From: CAZXCQ01 sp964639275
GTDB taxonomy: Bacteria; Desulfobacterota; DSM-4660; Desulfatiglandales; Desulfatiglandaceae
Assembly: GCA_964639275.1 (NCBI GenBank)
Contig: CAZXCQ010000309.1
Coordinates: 1-7,218 of the forward strand
Direction of reading: 5' to 3'
DNA length: 7,218 bases
A program made the translations under genes and the position numbers. The first letter of the stretch is position 1. The number at the start of each line of letters is the position of its first letter. The notes under the pieces are model-generated. The model did no database searches. It was given only the letters and a program-made list of their open reading frames with translations, and was not told where the DNA came from. Positions 1 through 5,862 of this stretch are shown in pieces.

Positions 1-34
1 AGCCCTAAGGGGTGGAGTGAGGATACGCCATTTT

Positions 35-44
35 GAGACGGCAC
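35..44 (+). repeat. Dispersed repeat end motif, copy 1
   Basis: GAGACGGCAC resembles the right-hand end of the inverted-repeat element at 1959-2099 (GAGACGAAGCAC at 2082-2093) and, on the opposite strand, the motif at 6969-6980. Its orientation implies that the body of the element would lie to the left, mostly outside the window. The match is short, so this is tentative. Confidence 0.3.
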
Positions 45-182
45 TGGCGGGCCCCCTATTAGAGGCATGTGGAAGAAAAAAAGACCCCCATGCCACACCT
101 TTCCCCCTGTTCTTTGAGATGTTACAACGCTGGTAACTTCGTATCAATTTAGGCTTTTTCAAATTTGGAAGTTAGACAGGGG

Positions 183-205
183 AATGGGGGTCCGGAATCC
201 CCATT
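183..205 (-). terminator. Possible hairpin terminator of the leftward operon
   Basis: AATGGGG (183-189) and CCCCATT (199-205) are perfectly complementary around a 9-nt loop. They lie about 60 bp beyond the stop codon of the last leftward gene. No T-tract follows on the minus strand, so this is not a textbook intrinsic terminator. It could be a 3'-end stabilising hairpin or simply part of a repeat. Confidence 0.3.
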
Positions 206-267
206 GGCCGGCTTTCAAACAGCTAAAGTGTTACGTAACTTCGAATCGTTATCAATCACCAACGCCC

Positions 268-1014
268 TTACGCCCTGGCCATCAGGCCCCCATCAACATA
301 AAAGATGTGACCACTCAGGTACGAAGAGGCACTGGAGGCAAGAAATACCACGAGGGGGGCGATGTCGGCCGGTTGGCCCCGACGTCGCATCGGTACGTAA
401 CGGGCAACGGCATCTCCCTCTACACCCCCAAAGGAATCCTCCATCCAGCCAGCCCCCACGGCATTGATCCTGACATTTTCCATGGCCCACTCCAGGGCCA
501 GGGCCCGGGTCAACTGAATTATGCCACCCATACTCGCACAATAGGCCGTAGCATTGCCCAGTCCCCTTACCGCCCCCCCTGAGACGATATTGACAATTCT
601 GCCCTGCCTGCGTCTCACCATGTGTTCCCCGACCGCCTTGCAACAGAGCGAGGTCGATGTAAGATTGCCATCCATTACCCGGTCCATCTCACTCTCGGTC
701 ATCTCGAGAAACGGTTTGGCAAATTCCAGGTTTGGGTTATTGACCAGGATATCAATCGATTCAAATCGGGCAATGGCCTGTCTCACCATGTCACGGATCT
801 CCTGGCTGGACTTCAGGTCTGTGGGCATGGCAGTGACATTATCTCGCACATTGCCTATTTCCTTGATTTCGTTTCCAATCTCTTTTTCAGGGCCAGCCAA
901 GACAACCCTGGCCCCTGCCTCCACCAGGGCCGTAGCCAGGTCTTTGAGCCAACTCCTTCCATAGCCAGTAAGAATGGCGACTTCTCCGTTCAGTTTGAAT
1001 TCATCAAGAACCAT
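268..1014 (-). CDS. Degenerate SDR-family protein (probable non-catalytic subunit)
   Basis: This 248-residue protein has the length and fold pattern of a classical short-chain dehydrogenase/reductase, but key sites are lost. The glycine-rich cofactor motif TGxxxGxG reads T16-G-Y-G-R-S-W-L23, so its last two glycines are gone. NNAG reads N92-N-P-N95. The catalytic YxxxK reads Y158-C-A-S-M162, replacing the essential Lys with Met. The PG motif after the sixth strand is A188-G189. Asn117, Ser145 and Tyr158 remain. The frame is open throughout and the fold-defining blocks are kept, which argues for a maintained pseudoenzyme and not a decaying gene. The ATG is preceded by a purine-rich GGAAGAGAAG stretch. 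The gene lies 33 bp downstream of an intact SDR paralogue; about 27 of 63 residues match between residues 124-186 here and 139-201 there by hand count. The inferred role is structural partner of that SDR, as BbsC is to BbsD. Confidence 0.85.
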   Translation of the reverse strand: MVLDEFKLNGEVAILTGYGRSWLKDLATALVEAGARVVLAGPEKEIGNEIKEIGNVRDNVTAMPTDLKSSQEIRDMVRQAIARFESIDILVNNPNLEFAKPFLEMTESEMDRVMDGNLTSTSLCCKAVGEHMVRRRQGRIVNIVSGGAVRGLGNATAYCASMGGIIQLTRALALEWAMENVRINAVGAGWMEDSFGGVEGDAVARYVPMRRRGQPADIAPLVVFLASSASSYLSGHIFYVDGGLMARA

Positions 1015-1047
1015 TCTTCTCTTCCTTCTCGCTTTGTCCGTAACGTC

Positions 1048-1896
1048 TCAAGAACCTGTGGATATGAACGGGTTCTGAAAAACAGGGGCGTAACCGGTTG
1101 GGGCGTACCCCACGGTACCGCTGCCATCGATAATAAAGCACTCCCCTGTAACATAGTTGGACGCATCCGAGGCCAGGTATACCGCCAGAAGACCAACATC
1201 TTTCGGATCGCCAAATCGGCCCATTGGGATAAAGTCTGCCCTGCGCTCCTGTGATGTTGCCGCCGTGTCGGTAACCTCGATAAACCCGGGGGCAATGCAG
1301 TTGACCTGGATATTGTCCCGCGCCCAGGTTACTGCCAGGGTCCTGGTCAGCATAATCACCCCCCCCTTTGCCGAGGAGTACGTAAACCAGCCCTTTGGCC
1401 CCCTCAGTCCACCCACGGAGGCCATATTGATGACCTTCCCGCTCTTGCGGCGTATCATGTGTTGTGCCACGGCCCGGCAACAGTAAAAGGCCCCCCCAAG
1501 GTTAACGGCCATCGCCCGCTTCCATTTGTCATCGGTCAGCTCCCAGATTGGCCCCACCTTTATCTGAACGGTATCCCACTGGGATGGTTCGATCCCCCTG
1601 GCAATCCCGGCATTATTGACCAGTATATCCACTTTGGAAAACTCACTGATCGCCTTTTCGATAAGATCGTCAACTTGTCGAGAATCGGTCACATCGGTGG
1701 AAATGGCGATGGCCCTTTGTCCAAACTCTCTCACATCGGCCGCTGTTTCATTGATCGGGTCAGGGCGCCGACCCGCTATGACAATATCCGCCCCGGCCCG
1801 GGCAAATGTGTGACATATGGCCTTGCCCAGGCCGCTCCCCCCTCCCGTCACAACGGCGACTCTGCCCTCCAGACTAAACTTATCTAAAATCGTCAT
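1048..1896 (-). CDS. SDR-family NAD(P)-dependent oxidoreductase (catalytically complete)
   Basis: This 282-residue classical SDR has all signature sites: TGGGSGLG at 17-24, NNAG at 94-97, catalytic Asn132, Ser160, Tyr173 and Lys177 (YSSAK), and PG at 203-204. Arg43 and Arg44 sit just after the second strand, where an acidic residue usually marks NAD preference, so NADP(H) use is possible. The protein exceeds the usual 245-255 residues in two ways: an insert at about 100-122 before the catalytic Asn helix, and a C-terminal tail of about 20 residues with a duplicated GYAP (263-266, 268-271). The insert lies near the substrate pocket and the tail may reach a neighbouring subunit. The ATG has a GAGAGG ribosome site 3 nt upstream. 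The substrate is unknown. Context with a CoA ligase and hydroxyacyl-CoA dehydrogenase suggests a hydroxyacyl-CoA or alicyclic/aromatic alcohol-CoA. A FabG-like ketoacyl reductase is the alternative. Confidence 0.93.
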   Translation of the reverse strand: MTILDKFSLEGRVAVVTGGGSGLGKAICHTFARAGADIVIAGRRPDPINETAADVREFGQRAIAISTDVTDSRQVDDLIEKAISEFSKVDILVNNAGIARGIEPSQWDTVQIKVGPIWELTDDKWKRAMAVNLGGAFYCCRAVAQHMIRRKSGKVINMASVGGLRGPKGWFTYSSAKGGVIMLTRTLAVTWARDNIQVNCIAPGFIEVTDTAATSQERRADFIPMGRFGDPKDVGLLAVYLASDASNYVTGECFIIDGSGTVGYAPTGYAPVFQNPFISTGS

Positions 1897-1958
1897 TGCC
1901 TCTCATATCCCTGATGCTAACACTTGAACATGGTCATCAATATCAATTTTTTTGTGAC

Positions 1959-2099
1959 GCTTTAGTACATGGTTTCATAAATACGGTAGCGGATCTTATG
2001 GAGCTGGATTCCGGGGCCTGCCCCGGACCCGATCCGGGGTTCGCCGGACGGTTCAACTGAGAAATATGTCACCGAATTTATGAGACGAAGCACTTAGCA
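1959..2099. repeat. MITE-like inverted-repeat element
   Basis: The arms GTTTCATAAATACGGT (1972-1987) and ACCGAATTTATGAGAC (2071-2086) are inverted copies matching at 14 of 16 positions. Weaker similarity extends outward to about 1959 and 2099. The interior carries strong GC hairpins and no open reading frame. Size and structure suggest a non-autonomous mobile or REP/BIME-type element. It sits between the TIGR04076-type gene and the SDR gene, inside what would otherwise be one leftward operon, and could attenuate or process that transcript. No clear target-site duplication is visible. Confidence 0.6.
2010..2039. repeat. Mutually exclusive GC hairpins inside the element
   Basis: TCCGGGG (2010-2016) can pair with CCCCGGA (2021-2027) around a 4-nt loop. 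The same CCCCGGA can instead pair with TCCGGGG (2033-2039) around a 5-nt loop. Both are perfect 7-bp stems sharing the middle arm. No T-tract follows on either strand. This is typical of dispersed intergenic repeats; a switching function is possible but not shown. Confidence 0.55.
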
Positions 2100-2150
2100 T
2101 TTTTTCAAAATCGGCACATGGAAACACGGCTACTGTCGTTACGCAACCCG

Positions 2151-2606
2151 CTATGCCTTTTTCCGCTTCTCGGGATCCTTCGGTACCGCACGCACCCTCA
2201 TCGTAATGACCCCTGCTCCCCCAACCTCAACCCCGACATCAGGACACCGGACCGTATCATGCATGCAATCGGTGCCACCATGATAAAAGCCCTCCCAGAT
2301 CCGGTCTATTAATGGCTTAAAGGCCCATATGGCCGCTGCACATAATTTGGGTGGACATTTATCGGTGACCAGCATCCCTGCTCCATCAACAGTAAAGGTG
2401 TCGCCAGTCTTGTAACCCGCAGCACAGTTACGCGCCTCAATGATCTCAACGATCAGTTCGTGAGTCACAAACCCGGGTGCATTTTCCATGGCCTTTACAT
2501 TCTTCGGAAAGGAGCGATAGACAACCAATTCTTCATCCGTAAAACCCAGGAGTTTCTGAAATTTCTTCCACCTTTTTTCTATCTTGGGAGCATCTTTTCC
2601 GCTCAT
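2151..2606 (-). CDS. TIGR04076-type small protein with N-terminal helical extension
   Basis: This 151-residue protein has no known enzymatic role. Residues about 48-140 resemble the TIGR04076 family of small uncharacterised proteins: a strand with N60-C61, a G64-Y-K-x-G-D motif, the F71-x-V-D-G turn, a Cys-containing helix (C84, C89) ending in a Pro-Leu segment, then C114 and a C121-P-D motif before the last strand. The five cysteines could bind a metal or be redox active, but this is inference. Residues 1-45 form a charged, Trp/Phe-containing helical region (WKKFQKLLGFTDEE) that looks like a separate module. No signal peptide or membrane segment is seen, so it is probably cytoplasmic. It lies 21 bp after the hydroxyacyl-CoA dehydrogenase gene and is likely co-transcribed. 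Its ribosome site is weak (AAAGGG about 9 nt upstream of ATG). The family assignment is from motif memory. Confidence 0.75.
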   Translation of the reverse strand: MSGKDAPKIEKRWKKFQKLLGFTDEELVVYRSFPKNVKAMENAPGFVTHELIVEIIEARNCAAGYKTGDTFTVDGAGMLVTDKCPPKLCAAAIWAFKPLIDRIWEGFYHGGTDCMHDTVRCPDVGVEVGGAGVITMRVRAVPKDPEKRKKA

Positions 2607-2627
2607 TATCTTACCCTTTTTCTAATG

Positions 2628-3500
2628 TTACCTTTTTTTATCCGCCCCCGTATAATCGTAAACGCCCCGTCCGGTTTTTCTGCCGTAACGGCCTGCAGCA
2701 ACCAGTTGTTTCATCATAAGGCTGGGCCGGTATTTGTCGCCCAGTTCTTCACTCAGAAACTCCAGACCCTTTACGAGCTGATCAAGGCCAACAAGGTCGG
2801 CCAACTCCAGGGGACCCATGGGATGGTTTAAGCCCAGCTTCACTCCTTTGTCGATATCCTCTGCGCTTGCAACCCCCTCCCATAATACGTTGAACGCCTC
2901 GTTGATAAACAGAGGGAACAGCCTGTTGCCGATAAAGCCCGGGGAATCCTTGGAAATATAGTATTCCTTACCCATCAATTTTGAGACCTCTTTGGCGGTT
3001 TCCATGGTCGCTTCCGAGGTCTGTAACGCCCGGATCAATTCCACCCCCCTCATAACCGGTACAGGATTTGAAAAATGCATACCGACAACCTTGTCCGGTC
3101 TCTTTGTCGCCGAGGCTATGGCGGTTATCCTTATTGTGGATGTATTCGTCGCCAGCACGGTATGTTCAGGACAGAGTGCATCAACCTCTCTAAAGAGCTG
3201 CTGTTTCTGCTCAAGGTTTTCGTGGATCGCCTCGATCACCAAATCGGCGTCCTTTACGGCCTCTTCCAGATCAGTAGTGCCCTTAATCCTTCCCAGTATT
3301 TCGGCCGCTTCATCTTCACTTATCTTGCCACTCTTTTTCATTCTCCCCAGGCTTTTCTCTATGGAGTCAAAACCACGCTGGATAAATTGATCCTCCAGAT
3401 CTCTCATGGCAACCTGGAATCCGGCCTGGGCCGATACCTGGGCTATCCCATTCCCCATAATACCCGCACCCAGAACAGCCACTTTCTTTATTTCACTCAT
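2628..3500 (-). CDS. 3-hydroxyacyl-CoA (3-hydroxybutyryl-CoA) dehydrogenase
   Basis: This 290-residue protein oxidises an L-3-hydroxyacyl-CoA to the 3-ketoacyl-CoA with NAD, or runs in reverse. The N-terminal Rossmann domain (1 to about 185) has GAGIMG at 11-16 and Asp34 at the end of the second strand, which favours NAD. The catalytic set Ser121, His142, Glu154 and Asn192 has exactly the spacing of the well-studied mitochondrial enzyme (21, 12 and 38 residues). The C-terminal domain has GFIGNR (188-193) and the HPMGPLELADLVGLD segment from 226. Length is normal for a single-function enzyme; no hydratase domain is fused. An AGGAGGAG ribosome site lies 6 nt upstream of ATG. It follows the TetR gene after 53 bp and precedes the TIGR04076-type gene. 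Whether it is a butyryl-type enzyme or acts on a larger acyl group cannot be read from sequence, so no symbol is given. Confidence 0.95.
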   Translation of the reverse strand: MSEIKKVAVLGAGIMGNGIAQVSAQAGFQVAMRDLEDQFIQRGFDSIEKSLGRMKKSGKISEDEAAEILGRIKGTTDLEEAVKDADLVIEAIHENLEQKQQLFREVDALCPEHTVLATNTSTIRITAIASATKRPDKVVGMHFSNPVPVMRGVELIRALQTSEATMETAKEVSKLMGKEYYISKDSPGFIGNRLFPLFINEAFNVLWEGVASAEDIDKGVKLGLNHPMGPLELADLVGLDQLVKGLEFLSEELGDKYRPSLMMKQLVAAGRYGRKTGRGVYDYTGADKKR

Positions 3501-3553
3501 CGAGATCTCCTCCTATTCATGCTATTTTGTTGTTACCCAAACAGGAAATATGG

Positions 3554-4177
3554 TTATTTATTGTGAACAAGAATACCGTCAGCAAGAATAGCCCGATATG
3601 TTGCCAAAAAGGCGGCTCCATCAATATTCTTTCTGTTCATCCACCATTGAAGCAAAAGCCCGTCATGAAATGCCATGAATATTAATGAGGCATAATTCGA
3701 ATCAAGATCTTTTCTAAATACCTTTTCTTTTTTCCCCTCGTTAATCAGTTTTTTTAAAAAATTCTGATACCTGCTGTAAGTCTGTCTAAAGTCCTTTTCT
3801 ATTCGGTGATCGCCTCCAATCAGCTCTGCAGACAAGGTGGCAAATGAAACACTCAATTCTCTATTATAAAAACCAAATGCAGCCGTATACCGGTTGAGCT
3901 TCTCGAGCTTTTTCAAAAACCCTCCCTCAACTCCCTCGATTTCCTGTATAAGTCCATCCAAGAAACGCGCCTCCCATTCTTCGAGGAATTTTCGCAGGAG
4001 GTCTTCCTTGCTCTTGAAGTGCCAATAAAACGCGCCCTTGGTTATCCCGGCCGCTTCGGTTATATCGTCGACAGAGGTACCATGGTACCCCCTCTCCGAG
4101 AATAATCTAACGGCCTCCCTAAGAATGCGGCTCAGGGTGCTCTCTACCTGGATATTTTTGGCTTCCGATTTTTTCAT
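3554..4177 (-). CDS. TetR/AcrR-family transcriptional regulator
   Basis: This 207-residue protein has a typical TetR DNA-binding domain: a first helix with a LFSERGYHGTS turn (25-35), then the helix-turn-helix VDDITEAAGITKGAFYWHF (36-54) followed by KSKEDLL. The remainder (about 65-207) is the helical ligand-binding and dimerisation domain, which diverges too much to name the ligand. Relatives near acyl-CoA ligases usually bind acyl-CoAs and repress degradation genes. I chose the ATG at 4177; a TTG three codons upstream (4184-4186) is also in frame, and neither has a good Shine-Dalgarno, so the start is less sure than the gene. It is divergent from the acyl-CoA synthetase and upstream of the hydroxyacyl-CoA dehydrogenase. 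A palindrome 11 bp upstream of its start suggests autoregulation and control of both arms. Confidence 0.93.
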   Translation of the reverse strand: MKKSEAKNIQVESTLSRILREAVRLFSERGYHGTSVDDITEAAGITKGAFYWHFKSKEDLLRKFLEEWEARFLDGLIQEIEGVEGGFLKKLEKLNRYTAAFGFYNRELSVSFATLSAELIGGDHRIEKDFRQTYSRYQNFLKKLINEGKKEKVFRKDLDSNYASLIFMAFHDGLLLQWWMNRKNIDGAAFLATYRAILADGILVHNK

Positions 4178-4208
4178 TGAATTCAATAAACCGACCGGTT
4201 AGTATAGT
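4177..4208 (+). promoter_or_regulatory. Possible promoter of the rightward operon
   Basis: TATAGT (4203-4208) matches five of six -10 positions. The best upstream -35 candidate is TTGAAT (4177-4182) with a long 20-nt spacer. The candidate operator would lie in the spacer. Transcription would begin near 4215, giving a leader of about 75 nt before the synthetase ATG. Weak evidence. Confidence 0.3.
4189..4200. promoter_or_regulatory. Candidate TetR operator palindrome
   Basis: AACCGACCGGTT has perfect 5-bp arms around a 2-nt centre and overlaps a second palindrome, ACCGGT (4195-4200). It is in the divergent control region, directly next to the possible -10 elements of both strands. TetR-family repressors commonly bind such sites as dimers. 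That the neighbouring TetR protein binds it is inferred from position. Confidence 0.55.
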
Positions 4209-4232
4209 GCAAAATCGAAAATGGGCTGTCAA
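4201..4232 (-). promoter_or_regulatory. Possible promoter of the leftward operon
   Basis: On the minus strand a perfect TTGACA (complement of 4227-4232) is followed by TATACT (complement of 4201-4206), five of six matches to the -10 consensus. The 20-nt spacer is longer than the usual 16-18. A start near 4194 would fall within the palindromic operator and leave a leader of only about 17 nt before the TetR ATG. Confidence 0.4.
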
Positions 4233-4273
4233 GAAAAATTTGTAGCAAAAAGGGTTTTTTTGGAAAGGCCTGG

Positions 4274-4282
4274 AAAGGAGGG
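4274..4282 (+). promoter_or_regulatory. Strong Shine-Dalgarno deciding the synthetase start
   Basis: AAAGGAGGG lies 7 nt upstream of the ATG at 4290. The longer in-frame start at 4221 has no comparable site, and the extra 23 residues do not resemble the family N-terminus, so 4290 is preferred. Confidence 0.85.
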
Positions 4283-4289
4283 AGTCATC

Positions 4290-5849
4290 ATGGATATGGG
4301 GATGCACTTGAGACGATCGGCTGTCTGGTATGCGGGGAGGACGGCGGTGGTCTATAAAGGTAACCGGTTCACCTACAGAGAACTCAACCAGCGAGTAAAC
4401 TCCCTTGCCAATCGCCTTATATCGCTTGGTGTAAAAAAAGGGGATCGCGTGGCTTATCTCTCTCCCAATTGTCACCAATTGATAGAGGCGGCCTATGCGG
4501 CCTATAAGGCAGGGATGGTAGAGGTCCCGCTCAACTTCCGGCTCTCCATGGGGGAACTGGTCCATATGCTCAACAATTCGGAGTCGAGTGTGCTTATCTT
4601 GGGTGAGGAATTTATCGCGGGTATTGAGGCCGCCCGTCCCCAGATCCAGACGGTAAAGCATTATATCAGCCTGACAAAGACTCCTCCATCGATGCTCGAT
4701 TATGAAACCCTTGTCGGTGAAGGATCCCCATCTGAACCGGATGTAGAGATCGCACCCGATGATATCGCGTCGTTGAATTACACATCCGGGACCTCGGGCA
4801 CGCTAAAAGCTGCCATGCTGTCACACCGAAACCGCATTTGCCATGCCAAAAAACAGTTGCTTACCCCCGGGATGGATATTGATGAAAACAGCGTCATGTG
4901 CCATGTCGGACCGTTGGGCCACGCCAGTGCAGCCATGATACTCCCGACCATCTGGCGTGGCGGGTGCAACCTCCTCCTCGAGGGCTTTGATGTAGAGGTC
5001 CTTCTGGAGACGATTGAGAAGGAAAAGGTGACCCATCTGATGCTTGTGCCCACCATGATAAATTTTATGCTGGCCCATCCACGCCTGAAGGAGTGTGATC
5101 TGAGCAGCATTCGGACCATTGCATATGGGGCTTCCCCCATGGCGGTAGAGCGGATTAAAGAGGCAATCGATATCTTTGGTCCTGTGCTTATCCAGGTATA
5201 CGGGTTGACGGAGACAAGTGCTCAGGTGACCTATCTATCCAAAGAAAACCATCTGCTAGATGATGACCCAAAGAAGATCAGGCGTCTTGCATCTGCCGGA
5301 ATCCCAAGCATCGAATGCGAGGTTCGTATTGTTGATGAAAATGGGGAGGATGTAGGCCCGGGGGAGGTCGGGGAGATCATCGAGCGGGGCGATGACACCA
5401 TGCTCGGTTACTGGAAAGACCCGGAGCTGACGGCCAGGACGTTACGAAACGGCTGGGTGCATACAAAGGATATGGCGAGGATGGACGAGGACGGATATGT
5501 CTACATTGTCGATCGGAAGTTTGATATGATCATAAGCGGTGGATTTAACATCTATCCCTCCGAGGTCGAGAACGTACTCTATAAACATCCCGCTGTCTTT
5601 GAGGCCTCTGTCATCGGGGTTCCCGATGATCTCTGGGGAGAGTCGGTCAAGGCGGTTGTCGTTCTCAAAGAGGGGATGACGGCCACGGCAGAGGAATTGA
5701 TCGCGCACTGCAAAGAACACCTTGCCAGCTTTAAAAAGCCCAAGTCGGTTGAATTCATAAAAGAACTCCCCAAGAACCCGTACGGAAAGATCTTGAGGAG
5801 GAAATTGAGGGAACAGTACTGGGCCGAGCAAAAGAGGATGGTCCATTAA
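4290..5849 (+). CDS. AMP-forming acyl-CoA synthetase (CoA ligase)
   Basis: This 519-residue ANL-superfamily enzyme activates a carboxylic acid with ATP to an acyl-adenylate and then transfers it to CoA. The phosphate loop is Y164-TSGTSGTLK173, a variant of TSGTTGxPKG in which Pro is Leu172 and the last Gly is Ala174. The adenine-site motif YGLTETS is at 304-310. The ribose-binding Asp is Asp394 (TKD, where TGD is usual). The hinge reads D408-RKFDMI. The CoA-site motif GGFNIYPSEVE is at 417-427, and the catalytic Lys500 is in PKNPYGKILRR. Length is normal for fatty or aromatic acyl-CoA ligases; no membrane segment is seen and it should be cytoplasmic. Substrate specificity cannot be read by eye. 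It is the first gene of the rightward unit, divergent from the TetR regulator, and is followed after 13 bp by the flavoprotein gene. Confidence 0.95.
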   Translation: MDMGMHLRRSAVWYAGRTAVVYKGNRFTYRELNQRVNSLANRLISLGVKKGDRVAYLSPNCHQLIEAAYAAYKAGMVEVPLNFRLSMGELVHMLNNSESSVLILGEEFIAGIEAARPQIQTVKHYISLTKTPPSMLDYETLVGEGSPSEPDVEIAPDDIASLNYTSGTSGTLKAAMLSHRNRICHAKKQLLTPGMDIDENSVMCHVGPLGHASAAMILPTIWRGGCNLLLEGFDVEVLLETIEKEKVTHLMLVPTMINFMLAHPRLKECDLSSIRTIAYGASPMAVERIKEAIDIFGPVLIQVYGLTETSAQVTYLSKENHLLDDDPKKIRRLASAGIPSIECEVRIVDENGEDVGPGEVGEIIERGDDTMLGYWKDPELTARTLRNGWVHTKDMARMDEDGYVYIVDRKFDMIISGGFNIYPSEVENVLYKHPAVFEASVIGVPDDLWGESVKAVVVLKEGMTATAEELIAHCKEHLASFKKPKSVEFIKELPKNPYGKILRRKLREQYWAEQKRMVH

Positions 5850-5862
5850 TAAGGGGGGTGAC

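Larger units (their letters stand above)
1..267. other. Non-coding left flank with short repeats
   Basis: No gene is supported here; the open frames lack family signatures and run antisense into the SDR gene. The region holds one copy of a dispersed end motif (35-44), a 7-bp inverted repeat (183-189 with 199-205) just past the stop of the leftward operon, and two related direct repeats. The first direct repeat (121-148) reads GTTAC, 7 nt, GTAACTTCG, TATCAAT. The second (230-256) has the same blocks with the spacer moved to between the last two. The function of these repeats is unknown. Confidence 0.6.

Noticed and set aside
268..1014. Treating the degenerate SDR as a pseudogene or sequencing error
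   Set aside because: There is no frameshift or internal stop, several independent motifs differ, and structural blocks remain. A maintained non-catalytic subunit fits better.
622..1254. A 210-residue plus-strand open frame antisense to the SDR genes
   Set aside because: It spans the ends of two well-supported minus-strand genes and their spacer, and its translation has no recognisable motifs.
1897..1970. A separate promoter for the SDR pair
   Set aside because: A TTGATA-like hexamer exists on the minus strand, but no acceptable -10 follows at normal spacing, so it cannot be supported.
4221..4289. Longer N-terminus for the acyl-CoA synthetase starting at 4221
   Set aside because: No ribosome site precedes it, and the added residues do not fit the family. 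The ATG at 4290 has a strong Shine-Dalgarno, and the longer form would overlap the promoter region.
4119..4661. A 180-residue minus-strand open frame over the divergent promoter
   Set aside because: It overlaps both the TetR and synthetase genes as well as their control region, with no protein-like features.
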